Source: Rosellinia necatrix
Lineage: Eukaryota; Ascomycota; Sordariomycetes; Xylariales; Xylariaceae
Reading direction: 5' to 3'
DNA: 64,000 nucleotides
Assembly (NCBI GenBank): GCA_021209875.1
Contig: JAGYVD010000001.1
Span: 3,162,001-3,226,000, forward strand
Under the pieces are notes generated by a model, which saw only the letters and a list, made by a program, of their open reading frames with translations, was not told the origin of the DNA and did no database searches. The stretch's first letter is position 1, and the number at the start of each line of letters is the position of its first letter. The translations under genes were made by a program, and so were the position numbers. This document shows, one piece after another, positions 44,757-55,755 of this stretch.

Positions 44757-45998
44757 TTAAGCGCCCTGGACTCTGAACGTTCTCCCGCTCGCTGTCTTCT
44801 TTTCCTTCTCTTCGTTCTCTGGTCTGGCACGGCGCAGGACTATGGCAAATTAGCACGACTAGTGGCCTGTCAAGAACAGTTGGAATCTTACCTTGCAGAA
44901 AGTCGGCCGTTCTTCTTCGCATACGAGAGTGGATGTATGCCTACTCCTGGTCAGGGATGAATGTTGTCACAGCGCTTTCGATCACTCATACCTTGGAAGC
45001 TTTGATGTGGTAGTGGAAATAGTCTCGGAAGGTCTGGATGTGGGAGATGACATCGGGCATCCGCTGGGGCGTTAAGTGCCGGGGGAATAGGACTGCTAAG
45101 GTCAGTCATGCTATTCGTCGTGGCGGTGGGGCAAAGCGTACCGAACGTTACGTATCCGACCTCACCACCTGATCCTACCGCCACGCCAGGGACGTTCTGT
45201 AGCTCCAGAGGCGGGTCGTTTCGGAAGAGGACCTGCGGTGCATTTTGGATTGCTCTCCTCCGTGCATCGACGAATTCTTGGATGAATACCTTCCCAAACA
45301 CTCTATCGGTCTCTTCGCGGAAGATGGTGCTGAAGATGACGGTCACGCGATCGTGGCTGGCTTTGACGTAGATGGCTTCCTCGTCGCGGTAGTGGATTGC
45401 CATGATCTCGCCGCCCTCTCTGACGCCCTGCGGTGCCTCCTCGGTCGTGTATTTGGCAGCGGCCTCCTTTAGTTTGTAATGTTCGGTATAGGCGTGCTCG
45501 AATGGCGCGGCCATGGCATTGCGTTTCAGCAAAGATATCTTCTTGATCAGTTCGTCTCGTTCCTCTGGGTCACGCCGTCAGCATCCAAGCCCGGTACCAG
45601 AGCCGACACGTGGCATCTCAGCGATCTGCTTGCCTTTGTCTGCGGGTAGATTGTCCAGGTCCACCAGGACAGAGAAGTCGTAGCCAGCCTCGGGGGTGAC
45701 GACATATTGGCCGTACTCGCGTTGCAGGACCTCTTTAGCGCCGTACTGCACCAGCTCCCTGAAACATCGGATCTGAAGCGAGACCAGAATCTGGGATTTC
45801 GACTCGGGGGTAGAGATGTGGAAAGTCACGCCGTCGAAGTCGGACACGGTCTGGTCGATGTGGGCGGGGGGTGCTCTGTCATGCCTTGGTTTAGGGCTAG
45901 CTGGGCGACGAATTGGTGGCGGCGTGGAAAGCTTACCCCGAGAATCGTTCTGTCAAGACAGACTGTATCAGGACATTTTGGTAATCTAAGAGCAGCAT
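44757..45998 (-). CDS. ARC35: Arp2/3 complex subunit 2 (ARPC2, p34)
   Basis: ARPC2 is a core structural subunit of the actin-nucleating Arp2/3 complex. The model has six exons: 45937-45998, 45634-45875, 45142-45564, 44992-45095, 44892-44940 and 44757-44839, giving 320 aa. Introns are 61, 69, 46, 51 and 52 bp. The second starts with GC (G|GCAAGC) instead of GT. Splicing there yields LPADKEERDELIKKISLLKR, which matches the family; no GT donor nearby does. Other family stretches are MLLLDYQNVLIQ, DGVTFHIST, RNAMAAPFE, VLFPRHLTP, TFRDYFHYHIK and AYIHSRMRRRTADFL. The C-terminal helix ends in a lysine-rich tail. Length fits the family. Confidence 0.92.
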
Positions 45999-46677
45999 CT
46001 TGACATTGAACGTGTGCGCGCTCTCTTTCTCTCTCTCTCTCTCTATATCTCTCTCTCTGTTGACGGTGAACGGGTCTCAGTCGGCAGGGCGGCGGGATGC
46101 GGACAGCAATTGCAGATAGGTAGAGGTAGTTAGTGAGATCGGTGACGGAGTGGGTGGGTAAGGTTAGGTAAGTAGGGTATCGACTTTAGTTAGGTATGTG
46201 GTTGACCCAGGCAGAAGGGATAGTAGAGGTATGGCGGTTATGAGGCAGGCTACACCGTAACAGCGGGTAACAAAACCTACCTACCTACCTACCTACCTAC
46301 ATCGAGAGGTACCTTAGGTAAGGTCTGGGGGTACCTACATGCCACCATTATTGAACTTTTGGTGGGGCTGTGATTGTGATGCTGCTGCCCAGGTGGGTGC
46401 TGGGTTGTTTCGATGCTGCCCGCTTACGTCGTTCGACTTTTGTGTTCTGTAAGGTACCCATGTAACTAGGTACCCAACGACGGGTGAATGGTCTGTGCGT
46501 TAAGAACTTCTGAGGGGGGGTTACCTAAGAATCTAAAGGTAGGTGAGGTACCTAGGTAGATAACAGTCCTTATCGCGTTGTCCCTCCATAAAAAAAGTTC
46601 TGGGGCATTTTCTAGTCTTGCGACGCGTCCAATCTCAATCCTAGGTCGAGTTACTGCTCGAGGAAGCGGCCGCAACC
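45999..46677. promoter_or_regulatory. Bidirectional promoter, ARPC2 / UTP12
   Basis: The 679 bp lie between divergent start codons. A CT dinucleotide run lies at 46019-46056 and CTAC tandem repeats at 46277-46300, with TAGGTACC motifs at 46310-46335 and 46455-46560. The pyrimidine run sits 20 bp before the ARPC2 ATG, in its probable leader, where it reads as purines. Confidence 0.6.
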
Positions 46678-49674
46678 ATGGTCAAGTCATATTTGTAGGG
46701 CATATCCACGGTCGCATCACCCCGCGCAAGACTGGCGAGATTGATTTGACTAATTGATTTGCTGCGGCGCCACAGGAAATATGAGCATGCGAAATCCTTC
46801 GGCCTGGTAACCTCCGGTACCTCCAACATCCTCTGGACCTCCAAGGATGGCACCAGCACGAGCGCGGGCCAGGCCATTGTTGCCGCCAACGAGGAGGTCA
46901 TTAGCTGGGACATCAAGACGGGCGACATATTGAACCGATGGAGGGACTCTGGGTGCGCCGCCCAGGTCACGGCCATTGCGCAGAGCAAGATCGACAAGGA
47001 CGTCTTCGCCGTCGGATACGAGGATGGCAGCATCCGGTTATGGGACAAATACGGGACTGTCGTCGTGAGTTTCAACGGCCACCGCTCGGCCATCACGACG
47101 CTTGCTTTCGACCGGTCCGGCGTGCGATTGGCGAGTGGCTCGAGGGACACCGATGTCATTGTCTGGGACCTCGTCGCCGAAGTCGGGCAATATAAACTAA
47201 GGGGCCATAAGGACCAGATCACTGGGCTGCAGTTCGTGGAGCCGCAAGAGGAGGTTGCTGAGGACGATGGTGCGCAGCCCATGGTTCTCGACGACACGGC
47301 GGGCCCGTCCGACGGCTTTTTACTGACCACCGGCAAGGATTCGCTGATCAAATTATGGGATCTCGGCTCGAGACACTGCATCGAAACTCACATTGCTCAG
47401 ACAAACGGCGAATGTTGGGCTTTGGGCCTCTCCCCGGACTATAGTGGTTGCATAACGGCGGGGAACTCGGGAGAGCTCAAGGTGTGGGCGCTTGATGCGA
47501 CCTCTCTCGCTTCGTCTCATCATCAAGTCGATCTACCCGCAAATATGCGATATCTACATGACAGGGGCACGTTATTTCGACAAGGAAAGGACAAGGCGAC
47601 CGAGGTAATATTCCACCCCCGCTTAGACTACTTCGCAGTGCACGGTTCAGAGAAAGCCGTCGAAATATGGAGGATACGATCCGAGGCAGAAATAAAAAAG
47701 AGCATGGCGCGGAAGAGGAGGAGGCGGCGAGAAAAGCTTGCGCAAAAGAAGGACAGGAAAACGGGCGGAGACGCGGTGATGGAAGACGTGGAAGAAGAGG
47801 TAGAGGAGGAAGAAAACGTCAGCAAGGCTGACGTGACAGATGCGTTTGCACAGCATCTCATTATCCGCACTGGTGGAAAGGCCCGTTCTATTGACTGGAC
47901 CGATACTACAGCCAGAAAAAAGTTACAATTGCTTGTTGCTACGACCAACAACCAACTGGAGTTATATCATATTCCTTTAAAGCAAAAGGCTTCCAAATCG
48001 AAAGATGACGAGGTTCCGGACTACGAAAGAACCCTATCGGTCGAGATGCCCGGACACCGAGCAGACATTCGGTCATTGGCTCTGAGCTCTGACGACAGAC
48101 TTCTCGCTTCCGCTTCAAACGGGTCATTGAAAATCTGGTCAATGTTGACGCAAAAGTGTGGGAAAACCTTAGAATGCGGATACGCATTATGCTGTGCCTT
48201 TTTACCAGGTGATAAACTGGTTGTCATTGGGACGAAAGCTGGCGAGATCGAGCTCTTCGAAGTGTCAACAGGTACGCTCCTGGATAGTGTAACAGCCCAC
48301 GAAGGCGCGATTTGGTCCCTCCAGATCCACCCCGATGGTAGATCGATTGTCTCGGGAAGCGCCGATAAATCGGCCAAATTTTGGAAGGTCGAGGTTGTAC
48401 AAGAGCCTGTTCTCGGGACGACCCGGACAACACAACGGCTCAAGCTATCACATGCAAGGACGCTGAAGGTCTCGGATGATATTCTGAGCCTGAAATTCTC
48501 CCCCGACGCCAGATACTTAGCCGTTGCTCTATTGGACAGCACGGTCAAAGTTTTTTTCACCGACTCCCTGAAGTTATATTTAAACCTTTATGGTCACAAA
48601 CTGCCCGTCTTAGATATGGATATTTCATACGACGGGAAGTTAATAGTAACATGTTCGGCAGACAAGACGGTTAGGATATGGGGTCTCGATTTCGGAGACT
48701 GCCACAAAGCGATAATAGCACACCAGGACAGCATCCTCCAAGTCAAATTTGTACCAAACAACCGCGAAGGTAATGGCCACCATTTCTTCAGCGCCGGTAA
48801 GGACCGCGCGGTGAAGTACTGGGATGGGGACAAGTTCGAACAAATTCAGCGTCTACACGGACATCACGGCGAGATTTGGGCGTTGGCTATCAGTCGTAGC
48901 ACCGAGCCCCCGTTTATTGTTAGTGCTAGTCACGATAAGAGTATTCGGGTATGGCACGAGACAGACGAGCAGATTTTCCTCGAAGAAGAGAGGGAGAAGG
49001 AAATTGAGGAGCTGTATGAGACCACATTGACGGGATCCCTCGAACAGGATGCCGACGGGGAAGGCCAGGAAGGCGAGGTCACGGCTGCTACGAAGCAGAC
49101 ATCTGAAACGCTAAATTACGGCGAACGCATTGCGGAGGCCCTGGAGCTCGGCATGGCTGACCTGCACATCATCAAGGAGTGGGAAGAGGCCAAGGCAGTT
49201 AATCCCCACGTCGGGATGCCTCAGCGCGATCCGATGTTCATGGCGCATGGGAACATCTCAGCCGAAGAGTACGTGATGAAGGTGCTCTCGCGGCCAGCGG
49301 CGTCGGCGCTGAACGACGCGCTGCTCGTGCTGCCGTTCGCCACGGTCCCGATTCTCTTTACCTTCCTCAACCTCTTCGCGGCGCGATCCACGAACATCCC
49401 GCTGACCTGCCGCGTTCTCTTCTTCATGCTGAAGACGCACCACCGCCAGATCGTCGCGAGCCGGACGATGCGCGCCATGCTCGACGGCATCCGGGTCAAC
49501 CTGCGGCAGGTCCTGCGCCAGAAGAAGGACGAGATGGGCTACAACATAGCCGCCCTGAAGGTCGCCGGCATGCAGATCCAGGAGAACAGCGTCAAAGATT
49601 ACCTCGACGAGAACTGGGACGACGGCACGGACGGCCAGAACGTCAGGAAACGAGCCTTCGTGCACGTGTCATAA
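46678..49674 (+). CDS. UTP12: U3 snoRNP / SSU-processome WD40 protein Utp12 (Dip2)
   Basis: Utp12 is part of the UTP-B complex that binds the 35S pre-rRNA 5' region for 18S processing in the nucleolus. The first exon is only 17 nt (46678-46694, MVKSY plus two bases). An 81-bp intron follows, then one exon 46776-49674, giving 971 aa. Splicing gives MVKSYLKYEHAKSFGLV, the typical start of the family. About a dozen WD repeats form two propellers (for example GSIRLWDKYG, SRDTDVIVWDL, GKDSLIKLWDL, SADKSAKFWKV, SADKTVRIWGL, SHDKSIRVWHE). A basic stretch RKRRRRREK (about 317-325) and an acidic segment interrupt the blades. The C-terminal Utp12 helical domain occupies about 830-950. Confidence 0.95.
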
Positions 49675-51005
49675 CATGATCCATGCATGTATGTATATGT
49701 ATGTAGGTACTATATTTTTTTACTAGGCCTAAGAGCAAAGCGGGTTCAAACTTATGAATGCATACATATATATATTCTATTAATAAGCCAGCCACAGCTG
49801 TGGATCTAAGACGACCAACAATATATAAGTACCAGGCTGAGTGGAACAAAACCACATCTATCCAAATGACACCCCCTGGTCTAGATATATCCGCATGAGT
49901 ATGTACCTAGCCTAGCAGACGTAGATTTATTTATATCCCCCGAATCGAGCCTGATTCAACACGGACCGCTCCTCGGGCTGGGCTCCGCCCCCAAGTGGCG
50001 TACCACAACCGAGCCATGGGCCGCCGGTGTGGGTAGCCTGGCAATAAAGAATGGTATGCCTTTGCGCTTGCTTCCGATCACCCCATGGATTGTAACGAGT
50101 TGATTAATGAGCGGGGGTGGGGAGGAGGAGGTGGATAAAACAAATAAAGCCATAAGGCTGTCAGGAATCCAACACTACCCATCCTCAATCCCATGTTGTT
50201 GCGCTGCTAGCTTTTCCCAAGGATGGTTGTGTCTACAAGGGTAGGACTGGGGAAAACTGCGAGTCTCGACGATGCCACTAGGCTCGGAGACGAAAACTAG
50301 CTGGGAAATGGTTGGAAGGGTACTGAATAAATATGGACATTGAGTCTTCTTAGGTCGAGACTTGAATTGACTTGTCTCAATACTTGCGCTGGCGTATTCT
50401 TCAAACTGATATTCTTCATAGTGATCTACTTGAGAAGCTCGCTACCAATGCCCGGGGGGGGGGATTCGAGCCAAATGCGCTTGGGGGGTGCGACTCCTCC
50501 GACTGGAACTAACCTCATCTCTTGCTGTCGTTAAGAAGAGTTCCTATCGCATAGTACGCCCCTGCGCTTCATGTCCCCATGCCCCCATGCCCCCATGCCC
50601 CCATGCTTCAGACCACCTATGTACGCGGAACCATCGCCGCAACGGGAATATAACATGCTGAACCCGGATCCCCGTAGACTCAACGCCTTCGTGACTTAAA
50701 TGAATCGTAGTGCAGAGACCCTCCTGATGAACAACTTTGAATGCTGATGAATGAGATCGCGTGGGATGTCGAAAAGGGAAAAGAACTATGCAGCCCGTCT
50801 ATGTGAATGAAAATGGAAGACCTCTCGGAGTTGGTAGAACGAAAGAATAAAAACCGTAATATCATCCCGCCAATGCGCCGCTGCCGTTGAGTAGAATTGG
50901 AGATGAAATCGTTGAGTGAATTGTTTTCTGTTTCCATTGCGGTTACATGTGTGTGCAACTTGATGAGCAGCACAGCCGTGTTATACTCCTAGCCAATGAA
51001 TGTTC
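49675..51005. other. Convergent intergenic region, UTP12 / RING gene
   Basis: Both flanking genes end here. A CCCCATG tandem array lies at 50570-50605 and a G-run at 50453-50462. Short frames (50340-50534, 50680-50973) have no recognisable features. Confidence 0.5.
50570..50605. repeat. CCCCATG heptamer array
   Basis: About five copies of a C-rich heptamer with spacing CCCCATG. Confidence 0.7.
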
Positions 51006-53359
51006 CTACGACTGTTGATAGGAAGTAAACTGATTAGGACCGGTACGACCGGGGCTCGACATATAATTGCCCGACGGCCCAATTGGGGGGGGCGGGAAGC
51101 CGACGTGAGCGCCAGAACGTATTTGCGGCAGTCCCGGATACTCGCTAGCCGGTATTACATCCGAATTAGGTGAAACGAGTCCATGGAAATAGTCATCGGC
51201 GACGGTCAACTGCGACTGGAAAGGGAACGCATCGTACGCCGGACCACTCGGTGGGCTCACCGCCGTCACCCCCCCTTCTGTTTGATTAGAATTGGGAGGT
51301 GGACTACCATTCCAATGATACTGTTCGGGGCTATTTGTCAGTGACCGCCGACTACTTGAATCCACCCGAGTGCTCCTATGATCAAAAGGGGATCGGGAGC
51401 GGGAACTTCTGGAGGGACGGACCGAAGCCTGCGACGCGCCATTCAAAGTTGAACCTCCAAATGCATTTGGACGGGTCGATGGGGGGGTTACACGCACACG
51501 GTGCCGAGCTCGTCGACGACGATCGTCGACGGGAGGCGAGCGACGTTCATAGGTCACGCTCGACGACGGTATTCGCATACCGTGCTGAAGCGCACTCTCG
51601 AACCTTCTGCTGCCAGGTGGAGACCGGGTGTTTAGCCCTGGGTCCGGGAATTGACTTTACATCGAATTAGCGAAACGCACCAGCGCCGATGCCCGTGTCG
51701 TGCCACCTACCTTGATGGTCGATCCGCAGCGCCGCCGGTCATGGAGTGTCCAGATTGATGTGATGATTCGGACTCGGACGCGTCTCGGTCGCGTGACTGG
51801 CTCTGGCCACGCTCTTGATAACTAGGCAAGTGTTGCGGCGTCAATTGGTACTGCGGGGCAAAGCGGAAGCCTGGGTGGCTTCGACGAGCTGGCGTAGGCT
51901 GAAGTTCCGAATGAACCTTGTCCCTACAGTAGGGGCAGCTATCTGACTCTTGGAACCATTTCTTGATGCAGTGATCGCCAAACACATGCTTACACTTGGG
52001 GAGTCTGAGCGGTGCCTCATTGATGCCCTCGGGGTTTTCTAGGCCGAATTCATTGTAGCAGATCACGCAAGCTATGCGAGTTAGCGACAAGCCAGGCTAC
52101 CAGCGCGTAAATACTTACTCCTCTCGCTCTCCGGTAGGTCTTCGATAGGGACGCTCTGTAGAGACGCCAGTGCCTTTTTGGAGGCAATCCTCTTCCCTGA
52201 GGTATTACCTCTCAAGTATCGGGCATTGGTTGGGCCATCTCCATCCGATATTGCGCCTGGGAAGCTTTCGACAAACTCCATCAAACTCATATCTCCCCGT
52301 CGAAACATCATTGTATGACTCTCGCCTATCCAATCGCCAGATCCAGAAAACCGTGGTGCACCGGCCCGCCTGGGTCGACCACTTATAAGTGCCGCGGCAG
52401 AAGCCCGTCGTATTTCAACCGGGTTCATTATGCGATTAGGCTGGTCATTAGTACGCTGTGAGGCGGTCGATGCCGATGCAGGTGTCGGAGGAGAGTGCGA
52501 GGCTGTAGTTAGCAGTACATGTTAGATCCACCATTCTCATTTAACGCAGTGTGAAGACTAGCTTACCTGGCCGAGAACCGCTTCCCCCGCCTGGGCCGAC
52601 AGGCTGGGCTACAGGTTCAGGCGTCTGCCGGGAGAACTGTGCCGTGTGGTCGTGTTGGGCGAAAATATGAGGGAGAATATTGGGCAACGGCTGATTGGGG
52701 CCAATATTCTCGTTGCCGAAATACGACGTCGCCTGGCCCGTCTGTATCGGGTTGGCGGGAGGCCTGGAAGCCGATATCTGCACAGGAGGAGCGGAATGCA
52801 TTGGGGTTGAGGCGGGCATCCCAGCGTTTGCCCTGTGCATGGGACGGTTTGGGGTATGCTGCGTATTAGATTGGGTTGCGTTCGAGCTCGGAAACCCATG
52901 AGGCTGGCCAAGAAGACGGGGCACTGGATGCATCGTGGGCCTGAATTGATGGTAAGGATGCATCTGCGGTGGATAGAGATCTGCGATATTTGGTGCGTTT
53001 GTCATGGTCGGCATAGGGCAAGGCGGCTGTTGCGGTTGGTTTGGTGGTGTTGGGCTCGGAAAGTTATCTATGGAGGTTGCTTCCTGCGCAAAAGGAGGTA
53101 TTATAGCTGCCGGTCGCCAGTTCTGCGGGCTCCTTGATTGCCAAACATCCCGGCTGCCGGCGCGGGCGTGGACTGGGTCGTATTGTACGGAACCTCGGCT
53201 TGATGAAATCGTAGGGAGTTGGTAATTACGCTGCTCAGCAGCCGCCCGCATCGCGGGGCAGCGGGTTCCCGAGCCAGAAGAGGAAGCGCCAGCCTGGTAA
53301 TAATGAGGGTGGTGGTGATTGGGGTGATGCATCGTGAAATCGGTGCCAGAGGGATCCAT
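51006..53359 (-). CDS. RING-H2 finger protein, putative E3 ubiquitin ligase
   Basis: The spliced product is 728 aa from exons 52567-53359, 52119-52502, 51711-52071 and 51006-51654 (introns 64, 47 and 56 bp). The first 265 residues are disordered, His/Pro/Gln-rich. The RING lies at about 394-441: CVIC, then LPKCKHVFGDHCIKKWF, then SCPYC. Its first cysteine pair is created by the second splice (R-T-C-V-I-C). In the central block the usual second histidine position is Gly424 and a histidine occurs at 426, a variant seen in some fungal RINGs. The C-terminal 290 residues are Ser/Arg/Pro-rich and disordered. Ubiquitin transfer is expected from the fold; partners and targets are unknown. The start is the ATG of MDPSGTDF; an upstream in-frame ATG would add 31 mostly basic residues. 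Confidence 0.83.
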
Positions 53360-54023
53360 GCCAGCTACTGAAGGGTGGCAGCCCTTTTTCCCTTTTTCCC
53401 TTCCTTTTTTTAACCCCTCTCTTCTTGGTTCCTTTTTAATCTTTAATCTCAAGAGAACAAGAGCGGAAGCAGGGGAGAAAGGTCGTCACCCTCTCTTTCA
53501 GTCTCGAGATCAGGGATTCAAACCACCTCGGATCTGCACGTCTGAGGGTCGAATGATGGCACTGAATGGTGAGGGGTTGGGTGGTCGAAAAGGGATGCTC
53601 AACAGTTCTAGTTAGTTGCTTAGCTAGCCCATGGGCATGGGCTGTTTAGGACAGGGTACGGTGCAGTCGGAGGACCGAGAACCCCGAGTGCTAGGCTTAG
53701 CTTCGTAGGCGGAGAAGCCTCACCTTGTCGAGAAGAGCAACAACAGAGGGAGGGAGGGAGAGAGAAGAAGACGGCGGAGGACCTCGAAGGAAAATACTAC
53801 CAACTGTTGGTCCGCCGGGGGCTGGCCGCAAGACCGGGAATATGCGACGCAAGCGTTGGAGCGAGCTGGAGCATATGGGGGGGCGTTGGCGGCGCTGGGA
53901 TGTCGGACAGGCCAGCAGGGCGCCAAGGAGATTGATAGATACACTACGATGCAGATCGAAAGAGGGACAGGCGGCAGGATCGCAGCCGGAGACAGGCAAT
54001 AATGGACGCTGGAGGCTGCCGAT

Positions 54024-54085
54024 GCTGGGTATGGCTGGGTATTGTTGGTTATTGCTGGTTATTGCTGGTTATTGCTAGTTACGCT
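54024..54085. repeat. Decamer array GGTTATTGCT
   Basis: About four imperfect copies of GGTTATTGCT follow a related GGGTATGGCT pair. Confidence 0.7.
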
Positions 54086-54564
54086 GGTTTTTGCAGCGCT
54101 GGCAAATTACAGAACGAAAGGTGAGGGAGGATGGGGTGTTTCGGCCAACGAGCTGGACAGGTCAGAAGTGAATAATAAGCCGGGTGTGCGCGCCCGCCCT
54201 GTTGCTGCTCTTGGGCCTCTCTTCTTCCTCCTCCTCTTCCTTTTTTGCTGCAGCTGGTCGCAGAGGCCTCTGGTTCCCGCTTCCGAACCGAGTGGATGGA
54301 TGGCTGAATCACGCTCTCAATAGTCACAGGAACCCTGGTGAATGGAACACTTGGCTCTGGCCGGTGCGCTCGAATTCGGACCCAAACCAAACCAAACCAA
54401 ACCAAACGCACGGAGCTCAAGACAAACAGATAATAAGTACTGGATTGCTGGGGGAAGGATGCTATTAACTCTGAATGCGGCTGGCGGGCTTTGTATCACA
54501 AAGGATAGCAGGGACAGGGGCACAGACTAGGTAAGTGGTCTGGCTCAGAAGTGAGTGAATGGGA

Positions 54565-54680
54565 ATGGCCTGGATATGGCCTGGATACGGCCTGGATACG
54601 GCCTGGATATGGGTATGGGTATGGGTATGGTATGGGGATGGGGACGGAGATGGGGATGGGATGGGATGGGATAGAATGGG
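54565..54680. repeat. Nested CCTGGATAtGG and GTATGG tandem arrays
   Basis: Four 11-mer CCTGGATAYGG copies pass directly into GGTATG hexamers and then GGGATG units. They read as a step-wise decaying G-rich minisatellite on the plus strand. Confidence 0.75.
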
Positions 54681-55720
54681 GATGGGGCCGGGAGGGGGGG
54701 AGAATGAGGAATCGCCAACAACAAGATGACGATTGTGATGGGAGTACGTGGAGTGAGCAAAGTAAGGTAGTGGTGTCAGTAAGAGGGAAGCCGGTCGACC
54801 ACAAAAAGTCAAATGTGATGATGAGATGGGCCCGTCAGGTCAGCGTATACGTATATAGACCTACCTAAGTACAAATGCACGCCGCAGAACACACGCAGAA
54901 CACACGCAGAGCACACTTAAAGCGCCAACCAACACAGCGCAATACAGAATAACTACCTAACCTAACCTACCTAGATTCAACACAGCGAGGGAGGTACCCG
55001 TAAATAGGCCGGTTGCTCAGGGAGGCAGGCAGTAGAGACAGTAGTAGATAGGTAGGTAGGTAAGTAAGTAGTAGGTAGTAGGTAGTAGGTAGGTAGGCAG
55101 TAGTATTAAGTATGGTACTACCTACTATCTCCTCTTCCCCCTCGCCCCTCGCCTGCTGGTGCGTAGATAGACTGGCAAGCGGCTAGGCGAGCACGCAGAC
55201 AAGTACTTCTCCCACGGGAAGGATGGATGGAAGGAACTGAAGAGAGGAAGGCGACATATTGGCTGCTTAGCTTACGTACGTGGTAGGTAGGTTGTAGGCG
55301 CGGTAGGTGGGTAGGTAGGTGGAGGTAGGTTAACAACTAAAGGTACTTGGAGGTCCGAGGGGCAAGAGAGACCGTCAGGAGGGTTATGACGAGAATGTGA
55401 CAGTGGCAGACAGTGTCTGGTGGTGGTTAGTCGGTAAATGGTCGGCAATGGAAGAAGTGGAAATAGCGAGATGCAGCACTAAATAAGGTAGGTAAGTGCG
55501 TACTTATTTATTACCAGAAATAGTGATACTGTAGCTAGGTTAAATACGTCGGTAGGTAGGTAGATTACCGCTGGATACTAGGTAGCCACCTCGGTAGGTA
55601 TGTTACCTGGTAGGAGTTCTTACACGCCATTCCAGCCATCCAAGTCACTAGGCACAGAGTTGGTCAGCCAGTAGGTGGGATACAAGATCCTCGACCGTAG
55701 GTTTAGCTATACATGCACTA

Positions 55721-55755
55721 CCCAAGCAGGTATGTAGGCTACATACCTGCTTGGG
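55721..55755. repeat. 35-bp palindrome, 17-bp arms
   Basis: Two perfectly complementary 17-bp arms (CCCAAGCAGGTATGTAG and its reverse complement) are separated by a single G. Confidence 0.9.

Noticed and set aside
53510..53535. B-box-like GGTTTGAATCC on the minus strand, suggesting a tRNA
   Set aside because: The T-stem does not pair and no matching A box or acceptor stem was found.
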